DNA of 21,099 nt from CAYLNH01 sp964384625 (GCA_964384625.1 CAYLNH010000115.1:1-21099); one strand, 5' to 3'; positions 7,490 through 15,123 are shown, numbered from the stretch's first letter. Notes: generated by a model not told the origin, from the sequence alone. Translations and numbers: made by a program.

Positions 7490-9365
7490 GCTCAGCGATG
7501 CGGTTCATGAGGGTGTATGTGCCGTCCAGGGCGAGCAATTCCTCATGGGTGCCCTGTTCCACGATGCGACCGTGTTCCAGAACGAAGATGCAGTCGGCCC
7601 GCCGAATCGTGCTCAGACGGTGGGCAATGGCCAGAACGGTGCGGTCCTTCATCAGTTCATTGAGCGCTTCCTGGACCTGGCTCTCGGTGACGTTGTCGAG
7701 GGAACTGGTGGCTTCGTCGAGGATAAGGATCTGGGAGTCCTTATAGAGTGCGCGGGCAATGGCGATCCGCTGTTTCTGGCCGCCGCTCAGGACGAACCCC
7801 TTTTCGCCGACCACGGTCTGATAGCCGGCTTCGCGTTCCGTGATGAACGTGTGGGCGTTGGCCCGCCGGGCGGCGGCGATCATCCGTTCTTCGTCGATTT
7901 CATCGCCGGTGCCGTAGGCGATGTTGAAGGCGATGGTGTCGTTGAACAGGATCGTGTCCTGCGTCACGACGCCGATCAGTCGCCGAAGCGAGGCGATCTC
8001 GATGTCACGCAGGTCGGTGCCGTCGATTCGCACGGTGCCGCGGTCCGGGTCGAAGAACCGGGCCACCAGGTTGACCAGCGTACTCTTGCCGCTGCCGGCC
8101 ATGCCGACGAAGGCGACGACGTCGCCCTTGGAAATCTCGAGGTTGATGTCGGTGAGCACCGGTTGACCCGGTTCGTAGCTGAAGTCGACGTGCTCGAAAG
8201 TGATGCTGCGGTCCAGACCCTCGATCGGTTCAGGGTCGGCGGCTTCCCGGATGCGCGTGTCGGTATCGAGTTTGCCGAAGATCCGGTTGGCGGCGGCGGC
8301 GCTGCGCTGGATCTGGGTATTTACCTTGGCCAGGCGTTTGGCCGGCTCATAGCAGTAGACTGCCGCCATGGCGATGCTGACGAGGTCCTGCAGGGTGAGT
8401 TCCATCATGAAGCAGACCACAACGATCACACACACGAGGACGGCGTTCGTGACCTCCAAAACGACGGAGATGGAGAGTTCCGCGCGCAGCGCTTTCTTGA
8501 GTTGCCGGATGTACTGGTTGTTCACCCGGGCAAAGCGTTCTTCCTCACGGTCCTCGGTATGAAATGCCTTGACGATCCGGATGCCGGTGAACACCTCGAG
8601 CATGCGGCTGGTCAATGAGGAGATCTGTTCCAGCGAGGCGGCCACATGGAATTTAATCCGGCGGCTCAGGTACAGGATCGGATAGGATGCCAGCGGGATG
8701 ACAACTCCGAGCAGCAGCCACAGGAAGAAGACCTGCCGGTCGAACGTGAAGATGACCAGGAACACCAGGACGCCGAGGATTTCAAAGGGAGCCCGGAACA
8801 TGTCCGCAATCGTCGTGGATACGGCTCGTTCGATGATCGTCGTGTCGTTGTTCACCCGGCTGACCATCTCGCCGACATCGCTCTTGCCGTAGAACTTGAG
8901 GGACTGCCGCTGCAGATGGCCGAACAGCTTGTTGCGAATATCCCGGACGACCTGCAGGCCGACCCAACGCAGACAGAACCGGTTGACCACCATCATTGTT
9001 GCCCGGAAGACCACGAACACCGCCAGAACGCCCACGGCCACCATGACGAACTGCAGGGACGCCCGGTCTTTCTCCGGGTTCAATTCTTCCACGCCCAGCC
9101 ATTCGGCGACCCAAGGGATCGGATTGAGCTTCTCAAGAATCGAATCATTCACTTCCTTCTTCTCGGGCGCACAGTGCTCGCAGCGCTGCGGGGCCCGCTG
9201 CCACGTGCCGGCGAATTTGCCGATCACGGTCAATAACCCGATGTTGCTGCCGCCGGCCAGGAACCCGGCAAAGACGCCCGCAATCAGCAGCCTGCGATAC
9301 GGCCGGACGTAGGACAGCAGTCGGCGGTAGGTTTTGTAAGTGTTCGGCTTGGTCCGGTTACTCAT
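7482..9365 (-). CDS. msbA: MsbA-like ABC exporter, probable lipid A-core flippase
   Basis: 627 residues from the ATG at 9365, which overlaps the lptD stop as ATGAGTAA. The exporter membrane domain covers about 1-350 and the ATPase about 388-620. Walker A GMAGSGKST (421-429), signature LSGGQ (526-530), Walker B ILILD (546-550), catalytic E551 and H582 are all canonical, so a homodimer would be active. Direct linkage to lptD, as part of LPS biogenesis, favours lipid A-core flipping across the inner membrane; the substrate is inferred from context. An unusual feature is a roughly 50-residue external loop between the first two helices, containing C62-E-H-C65 and many charged residues. MsbA of enterobacteria lacks such an insertion. 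Confidence 0.9.
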   Translation of the reverse strand: MSNRTKPNTYKTYRRLLSYVRPYRRLLIAGVFAGFLAGGSNIGLLTVIGKFAGTWQRAPQRCEHCAPEKKEVNDSILEKLNPIPWVAEWLGVEELNPEKDRASLQFVMVAVGVLAVFVVFRATMMVVNRFCLRWVGLQVVRDIRNKLFGHLQRQSLKFYGKSDVGEMVSRVNNDTTIIERAVSTTIADMFRAPFEILGVLVFLVIFTFDRQVFFLWLLLGVVIPLASYPILYLSRRIKFHVAASLEQISSLTSRMLEVFTGIRIVKAFHTEDREEERFARVNNQYIRQLKKALRAELSISVVLEVTNAVLVCVIVVVCFMMELTLQDLVSIAMAAVYCYEPAKRLAKVNTQIQRSAAAANRIFGKLDTDTRIREAADPEPIEGLDRSITFEHVDFSYEPGQPVLTDINLEISKGDVVAFVGMAGSGKSTLVNLVARFFDPDRGTVRIDGTDLRDIEIASLRRLIGVVTQDTILFNDTIAFNIAYGTGDEIDEERMIAAARRANAHTFITEREAGYQTVVGEKGFVLSGGQKQRIAIARALYKDSQILILDEATSSLDNVTESQVQEALNELMKDRTVLAIAHRLSTIRRADCIFVLEHGRIVEQGTHEELLALDGTYTLMNRIAEHE

Positions 9366-11721
9366 CGTCGTCCTCGCCCTCGTCCACTGTTTCTTCAAAG
9401 GTGAACTTGGTTTGTGGGAAGGCTTTAAGGTAGAAGGTGAGTCCCAGCATGTCCACGTCGTCGTTGCGCGAGAAAAAGATCTCGCCGGTCCAGCAGTGGA
9501 GGTCCTTGGTCAACGCATAGCGTTGTCGGACCAGTTCATCGACGTCCTCCTCGAGGTCGTAGTAGTGCTTGGCGGAGAACTTCAGGCCGTCCCCGATCGG
9601 GACGGACAGATTCACCGTCAGCCCGTGATGTTCGGTCTGCGTTACCGGCAGCACGCCCGACGAAAACACCCGGGTGAGGTCGCTGCCGAATGACTCAAGG
9701 TAGCGCTCGGCGTAGGCGTTGCGGTACAGGTAGTCGATACTGGCATGCAGCCCCTTGCGCCGGCCGACGCGGGCGCCGCCCTTGATCACATTGACATCGC
9801 CCGAATCCGTGTCGATCAGGGTTTCAGCGTTTACCGCCAGTTCGGGGATTGGTTCGAAGCTGAGGATGGAGCCGAGGTCCCCGCCGGCGGCCCGACCGGC
9901 TTCCGGTTCGAAGAAGTAGTCCACATACAGTTCCCAGCTCAGGATCTCGTGGATCTTGCGGGCCTCGCCCCGGCGCGTCAGCAGCTCCTGACGCAGCCCC
10001 AGCCGGATGAAATTGACGTCGTCCAGACGGTCGGCCCCGTCGAAGAAGTACAGGAACTCCTTCTCCTCGGACGGCTGTGAGATGGTCGTGTAGTTGAGAT
10101 ACGGCTCCATGACATGCCGCAATCCCTGCCAGTCGAGCCAGTTGTTGCTGAAGTCCGCCCAGGTCCGGTGCGCCTTGAAGCTCATTTCGACGCCGCCTTC
10201 CACCGCCCAGCGGACGCGCTCGCCGCCGTCATCGCCGTAGTTGTTCACGGGGGTTGTGGTGGACGCCCGCCCGCGCCGGTTGTCGGCCGCAATGTTCTCG
10301 TTCAGCTCGTTGTCGGTCACCGCCCATTCACTGCTGTCGCTGTAGTAGGTCCCGCGCCCGCCGATTCGCGGGACGAGGTTCAGCCAGCCCAGTCGGGCCG
10401 GACGGTAGAACATGTGGATCGTGTCCGCCCGGAATGCGGCATAGTCGCTCTGGTCCTCGACGCCGTCGTTGCGCGCCAGGTCGTATTCCCGGAAATTCAT
10501 CCGGTATCGTCCCGCCGTCGTGGTGCTCTGGTAGTAGATCGAGGTCCGCCCCAATTCCCGGCGGGCGAGTTCCAGGCGCAATTCGGGTTGACGTTCCACC
10601 GTGGTTTCGAAGTCGTTGATGCGGCCGCGGTAGTTCAAGGAAAGCTCGTAGCCGGCGCTCTGGTGCGCGAGGTCCAGGTAACTGCTCGGTTCCGGGTCCC
10701 GATTGTATTCGGGCCGGAAGAACTCGAACAGCATATCCGGATCGCTGCGGCCGTCAACCCGGGTCCGCGCGGCGACGTCGTCCAGCAGGTCATAGCGGGT
10801 GAACAGCCGGCCGCGAAACCGGTGTTCCTCCGTTTCAAAACGGTTGTTGTAGCGAATGTCGTCGATCGTCTGGTCCGACAGCGGCTCGTGGTCGTACATG
10901 CCGTACAGCAGATAGTTGCCCGCCAGCCGGTCGGTGCGGAACTTGCCCTTGATGCCGCCGGCCTGGCCCCGCTTCTCACGCGTCTCGGCGAAGACCGTCA
11001 GCTCGAGATTCCGCTGCAGCCGTCGGAACGGCCAGCTATAGCCGATATAGCCCCAGACCCCCCAGTCGCTGTCATGGCCGACGTTCAACTCAAACGGCCA
11101 ATGCCAGTCCAGGTCCCAGACCAGCCGTGGGAGATAGAAGATCGGGACCCCCATGATCCAAATGCTGACATGGCGGGCGTCACACCAGTTCTCATCGTCT
11201 ATGGTGGCCCGGCTGACCTTGACCAGCCAATGGGGAAACCGGTCCTGGAACAGATGATCACAGGTGCTCAGCTCGGCGCCTTCGACGCTGTAGACGCCCC
11301 GCTTGTTCCGGCAGCCGTCACGGGCCCGCAGGTACCAGGGCTCGATCTTCGCTTTCTGCAGCCCCAGGCAGAACGTCTTGTCCTTGAGGTTCCCGGAGAT
11401 GGTCTCTCCCTTCCACGTCATGTCTCCCCGAACCAACGTGATGTTGCCTGATGCCTCGAAGTCTGCTGACTTCCGGTTGACCGCGACGCTGTCACACCGG
11501 AGTTCGACATCGCCGTAGCTGACCACCACGTTGCCCTCCGCCACCACCTTGCCGGCGATGCTGCCCTGGAACTGATCCGCCTGCAGGTTGATTTTCGGCG
11601 CCGCCGGCGAGGCCCCGTGGGGCGGGTTGCTGTCCGGGGCGGGTTCCTGAGCGGTACCGAGCCACAGCAGGCAGAAACACAGACACAGGACAACTTGAGG
11701 ATGGCACCGGGGCCTACGCAT
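9358..11721 (-). CDS. lptD: LPS-assembly protein LptD (outer membrane)
   Basis: 787 residues. The ATG at 11721 is chosen because AGAGG lies about 10 bases upstream and because it gives a signal peptide: RRPR, hydrophobic 9-22, cleavage near TAQ (23-25). An N-terminal LptA-like beta-jellyroll domain (about 43-200) includes 'AEGNVVVSYGDVEL' and the LptD-type GVPIFYLPRL (191-200). The rest is a beta-barrel with alternating aromatic strands and 'LRHVMEPYLNY'. With LptE, LptD inserts LPS into the outer leaflet. Cysteines are C76, C118, C137, C154 and C180 in the N-terminal domain and only C743 in the barrel; C11-C17 residues belong to the signal. This recalls the N-domain to barrel disulfides of E. 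coli LptD. It is the first gene of the minus-strand run, directly followed by the MsbA-like exporter. Confidence 0.92.
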   Translation of the reverse strand: MRRPRCHPQVVLCLCFCLLWLGTAQEPAPDSNPPHGASPAAPKINLQADQFQGSIAGKVVAEGNVVVSYGDVELRCDSVAVNRKSADFEASGNITLVRGDMTWKGETISGNLKDKTFCLGLQKAKIEPWYLRARDGCRNKRGVYSVEGAELSTCDHLFQDRFPHWLVKVSRATIDDENWCDARHVSIWIMGVPIFYLPRLVWDLDWHWPFELNVGHDSDWGVWGYIGYSWPFRRLQRNLELTVFAETREKRGQAGGIKGKFRTDRLAGNYLLYGMYDHEPLSDQTIDDIRYNNRFETEEHRFRGRLFTRYDLLDDVAARTRVDGRSDPDMLFEFFRPEYNRDPEPSSYLDLAHQSAGYELSLNYRGRINDFETTVERQPELRLELARRELGRTSIYYQSTTTAGRYRMNFREYDLARNDGVEDQSDYAAFRADTIHMFYRPARLGWLNLVPRIGGRGTYYSDSSEWAVTDNELNENIAADNRRGRASTTTPVNNYGDDGGERVRWAVEGGVEMSFKAHRTWADFSNNWLDWQGLRHVMEPYLNYTTISQPSEEKEFLYFFDGADRLDDVNFIRLGLRQELLTRRGEARKIHEILSWELYVDYFFEPEAGRAAGGDLGSILSFEPIPELAVNAETLIDTDSGDVNVIKGGARVGRRKGLHASIDYLYRNAYAERYLESFGSDLTRVFSSGVLPVTQTEHHGLTVNLSVPIGDGLKFSAKHYYDLEEDVDELVRQRYALTKDLHCWTGEIFFSRNDDVDMLGLTFYLKAFPQTKFTFEETVDEGEDDDE

Positions 11722-11789
11722 ACGATCTCGCCTCTTGCCGGGGATCCGGAGCCGGACCCCACACGCCTCCAAGGTTACTACAAGCAAAA

Positions 11790-11819
11790 CGCCATCAGCC
11801 TCGTTCGAGGCTGATGGCG
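11790..11819 (-). terminator. intrinsic terminator of the double-ribbon gene
   Basis: Perfect 14-bp inverted repeat (CGCCATCAGCCTCG and its complement) with a 2-base centre. On the minus strand it is followed by GTTTTGCTTG, a T-rich tract. It lies about 50 bp after the stop at 11870 and separates that gene from lptD. On the + strand it is followed only by AAATAGTTT, so minus is the better orientation. Confidence 0.85.
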
Positions 11820-11869
11820 AAATAGTTTATTGATCTCCCTCCGGAATACAAGCGAATGCCGGCGGTGGG

Positions 11870-13006
11870 TCACACGGGTTTGTTCATCAACAGATAGGCG
11901 ATGACGCCGCCCATGCCGAGAACGACGAGAAGCAGCAGAACAACCAGAGTGATGACCAGGCCGTTGCCCTTCTTCTCCGGAACCGCAACCACGTCTTCGT
12001 CCGGTTTGAGCGCCGAGGTCCTGGTGCCGGAACCGGCACGCGACGGTTTGCGGCGTTTCCGGCCTTTCGGCCGCGGTTTGCGCCCGCCGGCCTTTTTGGG
12101 GCCGGGTGCGGGTCCGGGAGCCGGGGCTGGTCCGGGTGCCGGAGCCGGTCCGGGTGCCGGGGCCGGTCCGGGTGCGGGGCCGGGAGCCGGGGCGGGCCCG
12201 GGAGCAACTGCCGGCGGCGGTGCCGCGCCGGCGCCGCTGGGGCCGCGGATCTGAAACTCGCAGGAACACTCCGAGCACTCGGCAATGGCGCCGTAGACCT
12301 CGGGAGTAATCGGGAACACCGTCCGACATTGCGGGCACGCAACTTCGTTGCCGCGCGCCACGGAAAATCGCATCTGGTTGGTCGGCGGCACTTCCATCTT
12401 CTTCTTCTGCATCATCCCCATGCCCGAACGCGACAACGTTACCGTTGCGGTCAGGCCGTAATCCTTGGCGGCCGACGGCTTTTCAGCCTGGATACCACTG
12501 GACGTGGTTCGGCCGGCCGGCATCCGGGGCGGCGGCGGCGGCGGCGCCAGCTCCTGCTGCGACGGCCGCGGGCCGCCGGATCGGGTCATCTCGACCGTGG
12601 TCATCGGGTCGGGTACCGGATGTGGATTGCCGGGAGCGGGAGCGCCGCCCGGGGCGGGGGCCCCGGGAGCGGGGGCAGGGGCGCCGGCGCCGGGAACGCC
12701 GGGGGCCCGAATCGAAAAAATCGTATTACATTGCGTGCATTGCCCGATCTCGCCATACAGCGAGGGCTCGACCTCAAAGTCCGCATTGCAGCTCGGGCAG
12801 ACGACTGTGCTGTTCGTCGCGACGGCATAAGCTACCTGGTTCAATTGGGCAGCCGATGGAGACGGAACACCAGCCCTCCGCGTTGATGGGCCCATCCCTT
12901 TGCGGGACAGGTTTACCGTAGCACTCAGTCCCGGCGCCCCGGCTTGTCCAGGTACACCGGCAGAGAACCCACTCCCCATACTCTGCGGTCTGGGCATATC
13001 ACTCAT
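11870..13006 (-). CDS. duplicated C4-ribbon protein with Pro/Ala-rich linkers and C-terminal membrane tail
   Basis: 378 residues from the ATG at 13006 (AGGA 10 bases upstream). An in-frame start at 13126 would lie upstream of the predicted promoter and is rejected. Two modules repeat: LSATVNLSRKGMG (27-39) followed by ribbon C70/C73/C90/C93, and LTATVTLSRSGMG (185-197) followed by ribbon C224/C227/C244/C247. Both ribbons are C-x2-C-x16-C-x2-C. A third, ribbon-less echo, TTVEMTRSGG, lies at 136-145. Linkers are Pro/Ala/Gly-rich. A basic stretch (304-323) precedes one membrane helix (about 350-373), ending KPV, so the protein is probably tail-anchored with its ribbons in the cytoplasm. I recognise the ribbon type (MJ0042-like) but not the family. 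The identical ribbon in the kinase at 240-1940 suggests a shared pathway; it may be a kinase substrate or scaffold. Confidence 0.85.
   Translation of the reverse strand: MSDMPRPQSMGSGFSAGVPGQAGAPGLSATVNLSRKGMGPSTRRAGVPSPSAAQLNQVAYAVATNSTVVCPSCNADFEVEPSLYGEIGQCTQCNTIFSIRAPGVPGAGAPAPAPGAPAPGGAPAPGNPHPVPDPMTTVEMTRSGGPRPSQQELAPPPPPPRMPAGRTTSSGIQAEKPSAAKDYGLTATVTLSRSGMGMMQKKKMEVPPTNQMRFSVARGNEVACPQCRTVFPITPEVYGAIAECSECSCEFQIRGPSGAGAAPPPAVAPGPAPAPGPAPGPAPAPGPAPAPGPAPAPGPAPGPKKAGGRKPRPKGRKRRKPSRAGSGTRTSALKPDEDVVAVPEKKGNGLVITLVVLLLLVVLGMGGVIAYLLMNKPV
12098..12202. repeat. GC-rich tandem repeat encoding Pro-Ala-Pro-Gly
   Basis: Imperfect tandem units of 12 and 18 bp (for example GGTCCGGGTGCCGGAGCC on the + strand) encode the PAPG-rich linker at residues 269-302 of the ribbon protein. 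Such repeats vary in copy number between strains, so the linker length may differ in relatives. Confidence 0.8.
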
Positions 13007-13070
13007 ACACGCTACGTCCTCGGGCTGTTTGTTCGAAAATCGTGGAAATCCTACTCCTCCGCAATTCACT

Positions 13071-13099
13071 ACTATAGTGGCAAACCCTTGATTTGGCCA
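13071..13099 (-). promoter_or_regulatory. promoter of the double-ribbon gene
   Basis: On the minus strand, TGGCCA (13099-13094) and TATAGT (13076-13071) are 17 bases apart. They match consensus at 4 of 6 and 5 of 6. Predicted start is near 13064, giving a leader of about 58 nt. It points away from the + strand promoter at 13121-13149. Confidence 0.45.
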
Positions 13100-13120
13100 G
13101 CATAAAATGCCAAAAAAATT

Positions 13121-13149
13121 TTGCACTGGGTGCTCAATTTCGCTATATT
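13121..13149 (+). promoter_or_regulatory. promoter of the exbB-exbD-tolA-like operon
   Basis: TTGCAC (13121-13126), a 17-base spacer and TATATT (13144-13149), in an AT-rich pocket. This is the best-looking promoter in the window. Predicted start is near 13156, which leaves a leader of about 100 nt before the exbB ATG. Confidence 0.65.
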
Positions 13150-13157
13150 CCGACAGT

Positions 13158-13178
13158 TGCAGAACACACCGTTCTGCA
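13158..13178 (+). promoter_or_regulatory. perfect inverted repeat at the operon start site
   Basis: TGCAGAAC (13158-13165), 5 bases, GTTCTGCA (13171-13178). It begins within a few bases of the predicted transcription start, so it could be an operator or a hairpin at the 5' end of the mRNA. The GAAC-N5-GTTC core resembles but does not match the GAAC-N4-GTTC box of Gram-positive LexA. Confidence 0.5.
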
Positions 13179-13190
13179 GCGTGGAGGCAC

Positions 13191-13259
13191 TTGAAACCGG
13201 AGGCAATTCCGCCCGGGCGGATTCTTCTCCGCTATCCTTTCACTAAAGCAATTCAATGA
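13191..13259 (+). other. possible 22-codon leader reading frame overlapping the exbB start
   Basis: A TTG at 13191 follows GGAGG (13183-13187) and opens 22 codons ending in TGA at 13257-13259. That TGA overlaps the exbB ATG (13256) as ATGA. The exbB start itself has no Shine-Dalgarno, so coupling from a leader peptide could explain its translation. The 3-base gap between GGAGG and TTG is short, and the frame may be chance. Confidence 0.2.
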
Positions 13260-13993
13260 AGTCCGCCGTTCTGCTGTTCCCGCAGATGATGAGTCTGATC
13301 ACGACGCCGGCCGCTGCCGGGGTTTCGCCGTTTTATGCCTTTGAACAGAGCGACCTGGTTGGCCGCACAATCGTTCTGCTGTTATTCGGCGCGTCGGTGG
13401 TCGCCTGGTCGATCATGGTCGAGAAATGGCTTCACCTGAAACGGGTGACGGTTCATTGCGGCCAGGCGCGCGCCGCCGGTGATTGCCTCCGGCGGGATCC
13501 CGCCGATGATGCCCCAATGGAAGCGATTTCGCGTTCCATTGCCAAGGCCGGGGCGGATCTCACGCAGCAGACGCCGGAGCAGTTCTGTGCGGCGGCGGAC
13601 AGTGGGACGCCGGTGCCGCTGGAGCCGGCGCAGTCGAAGCGGCTGCGGGCTGTGGCCGAGGCTGCCGTCGACCGTGAGATCATGAAGCTCGAGGCCCGTC
13701 TCGGGTTGCTCAGTTCGATTGTCAGCGCCAGCCCCTTCCTGGGGCTGCTGGGGACGGTCTGGGGCGTGATGATGGCGTTTACCGGCATGGCGATGCAGGG
13801 CCGGGCGGACATCAAGGCGATCGCTCCGGGCGTTTCCGGCGCTCTGCTGACCACGGTGGTCGGTCTGCTTGTTGCGATCCCGGCGGTCATCGGCTATAAC
13901 TTCCTGCTCACCCGGGTCAAGCTGCTCACCGTCACCCTGGACAACTACGCCGAGGACCTCCTGACTCGGATCCAGGCCGGAGGAAGCGAGTAA
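13256..13993 (+). CDS. exbB: MotA/TolQ/ExbB-family proton channel subunit
   Basis: 245 residues with three membrane segments (about 35-57, 150-178, 194-217) and a large cytoplasmic stretch between the first two, as in ExbB/TolQ. The signature SPFLGLLGTVWGVMMAF (159-175) is present. With the ExbD-type protein it forms the inner-membrane motor that uses the proton motive force to drive a TonB- or TolA-type protein. The first 30 residues form an extra hydrophobic N-terminal stretch, as seen in some ExbB proteins. No Shine-Dalgarno precedes the ATG. The stop overlaps the next start by one base (TAATG). Whether it serves a Tol (envelope constriction) or Ton (uptake) system is not settled by its sequence. 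Confidence 0.93.
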   Translation: MKSAVLLFPQMMSLITTPAAAGVSPFYAFEQSDLVGRTIVLLLFGASVVAWSIMVEKWLHLKRVTVHCGQARAAGDCLRRDPADDAPMEAISRSIAKAGADLTQQTPEQFCAAADSGTPVPLEPAQSKRLRAVAEAAVDREIMKLEARLGLLSSIVSASPFLGLLGTVWGVMMAFTGMAMQGRADIKAIAPGVSGALLTTVVGLLVAIPAVIGYNFLLTRVKLLTVTLDNYAEDLLTRIQAGGSE

Positions 13994-14400
13994 TGTCCCG
14001 TCGCCGCCACCGTGAGGAGTTGCGCAACATCAGCCAGCTTGATGTCACGCCGTTGGTGGACCTCACCTTTCTTCTGTTGATTGTCTTTATGATTACTGCG
14101 CCCGCCCTGGAATACGCCGTGGACGTCTCCCCGCCCGAGCTCAACGCCGAACGGATCGAGACCGAAACCCAGCGGACCATCACGCTGACGCACGGCGGCG
14201 GCTACGTCCTGGACGGCCGCAACCTGTCGTTGGCGGAATTGCAGCGGGAACTGGCTGCCATCGTCCGCGGCGATGCCGGGGTGGACCTGTACATCCGGGC
14301 AGACTCGAACCGCCGCTACGGCGAGGTCATGGAAGTGATGCGTCTGGCCCGGCGGCTCGGGTTCGAGCATGTGAACCTGGTCACGCAGGAGGAAGGCTGA
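13993..14400 (+). CDS. exbD: ExbD/TolR-family motor subunit
   Basis: 135 residues: a short basic cytoplasmic N-terminus, one membrane helix (about 20-38) and a periplasmic domain. The conserved block LDVTPLVDLTFLLLI (16-30) contains D23, the proton-carrying aspartate of the family. The periplasmic part ends in the usual 'RYGEVMEVMRLARRLGFEHVNLV' type of fold seen in ExbD and TolR. It is translationally coupled on both sides by 1-nt overlaps. It works with the upstream channel subunit to energise the downstream TolA/TonB-like protein. Confidence 0.93.
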   Translation: MSRRRHREELRNISQLDVTPLVDLTFLLLIVFMITAPALEYAVDVSPPELNAERIETETQRTITLTHGGGYVLDGRNLSLAELQRELAAIVRGDAGVDLYIRADSNRRYGEVMEVMRLARRLGFEHVNLVTQEEG

Positions 14401-15110
14401 TGGCGCGGTTCCGGCGCATTCCTCTGGTGGTCCTGATTCTGCACGTGCTCGGCTTGGGGCTGCTTTACATTGTCTGGCGCCGCCCGCCGCCGGAGCCCCG
14501 ACCGCCGGCCATTCGGGCTTCCCTGGTTGCCTTGCCGCAGCCGCGTTCCGCGGCCGCGGCGCCGGCTGCGGCCGCGGAGGACCGGCCGCAGACGCCGGCT
14601 GCGGCCCCGGCCAGCCCGCCGCAACGTCCCAGAAAGAAGAAGAAAAAGAAATGGCGGGCGCGGACGGCTGCGGAAATCCGGCGGCAGGCCGACCTGACCA
14701 CGTCGGCGGAGCCGCCGCCGTCCCCGCGGCCGCGGGACACGAACTGGCAGGCCGTACAGCAGAACCTGGCGCGGGATCTGGCCGCCACCCGGGTCCAGGT
14801 GTCGACCGCGGGTTCGACCACCCGGGTCCCGCAGACCTATACCGATAAGCTCCTGGCAATCCTCTACCAGACCTGGAAACAGCCGACCCGAGCCCAGGTT
14901 TCGGATCCACAGACCACCGTCCGGATTCAACTGGCCATCGAACGCTCCGGGGCGCTGCGAAGCAAACGCATCATCGGCGCCAGCGGCAACCAGGCGATGG
15001 ACGGCTCCGTCCGCCGGCTCCTCCAGGACCTCGGCAAAGCCCCGCCGCTGCCCGCCGCCGTCGCTGCGGCCCCCCTGCGCCTGTCCATCACTCTCGTCCT
15101 CCGCCGTTGA
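14400..15110 (+). CDS. TolA/TonB-type energy transducer
   Basis: 236 residues. One N-terminal membrane helix (about 8-26) is followed by a Pro/Ala-rich segment with PPPEPRPP, a polylysine patch (79-84) and a C-terminal domain (about 145-236). That domain has the TonB_2/TolA pattern: Y147...W159, then IQLAIERSGAL (176-186) and ASGNQAMDGSV (194-204). The ASGN..D element is typical of TolA C-termini. The periplasmic spacer is short, about 115 residues against more than 200 in E. coli TolA, so it may not span a wide periplasm or may not need to. The start overlaps the exbD stop as TGATG. TolB and Pal do not follow, so the name is left open. Confidence 0.82.
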   Translation: MARFRRIPLVVLILHVLGLGLLYIVWRRPPPEPRPPAIRASLVALPQPRSAAAAPAAAAEDRPQTPAAAPASPPQRPRKKKKKKWRARTAAEIRRQADLTTSAEPPPSPRPRDTNWQAVQQNLARDLAATRVQVSTAGSTTRVPQTYTDKLLAILYQTWKQPTRAQVSDPQTTVRIQLAIERSGALRSKRIIGASGNQAMDGSVRRLLQDLGKAPPLPAAVAAAPLRLSITLVLRR

Positions 15111-15123
15111 CCCCGCCCGTTTG

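Noticed and set aside
7371..8618. Long + strand frame (415 codons) opposite the MsbA-like exporter
   Set aside because: The minus strand carries a complete exporter with all ATPase motifs; the antisense frame has low-complexity Gly/Val/Asp composition and no start context.
10114..11451. Long + strand frame (445 codons) opposite lptD
   Set aside because: The LptD assignment on the minus strand is strong; the antisense product has no signal peptide or domain.
12098..12202. CRISPR-like or mobile repeat
   Set aside because: The repeats are in frame, lack spacers and encode a PAPG linker inside a supported gene.
13158..13178. LexA (SOS) box
   Set aside because: The core is GAAC-N5-GTTC, one base longer than the Gram-positive LexA box, and the downstream genes are not SOS genes.
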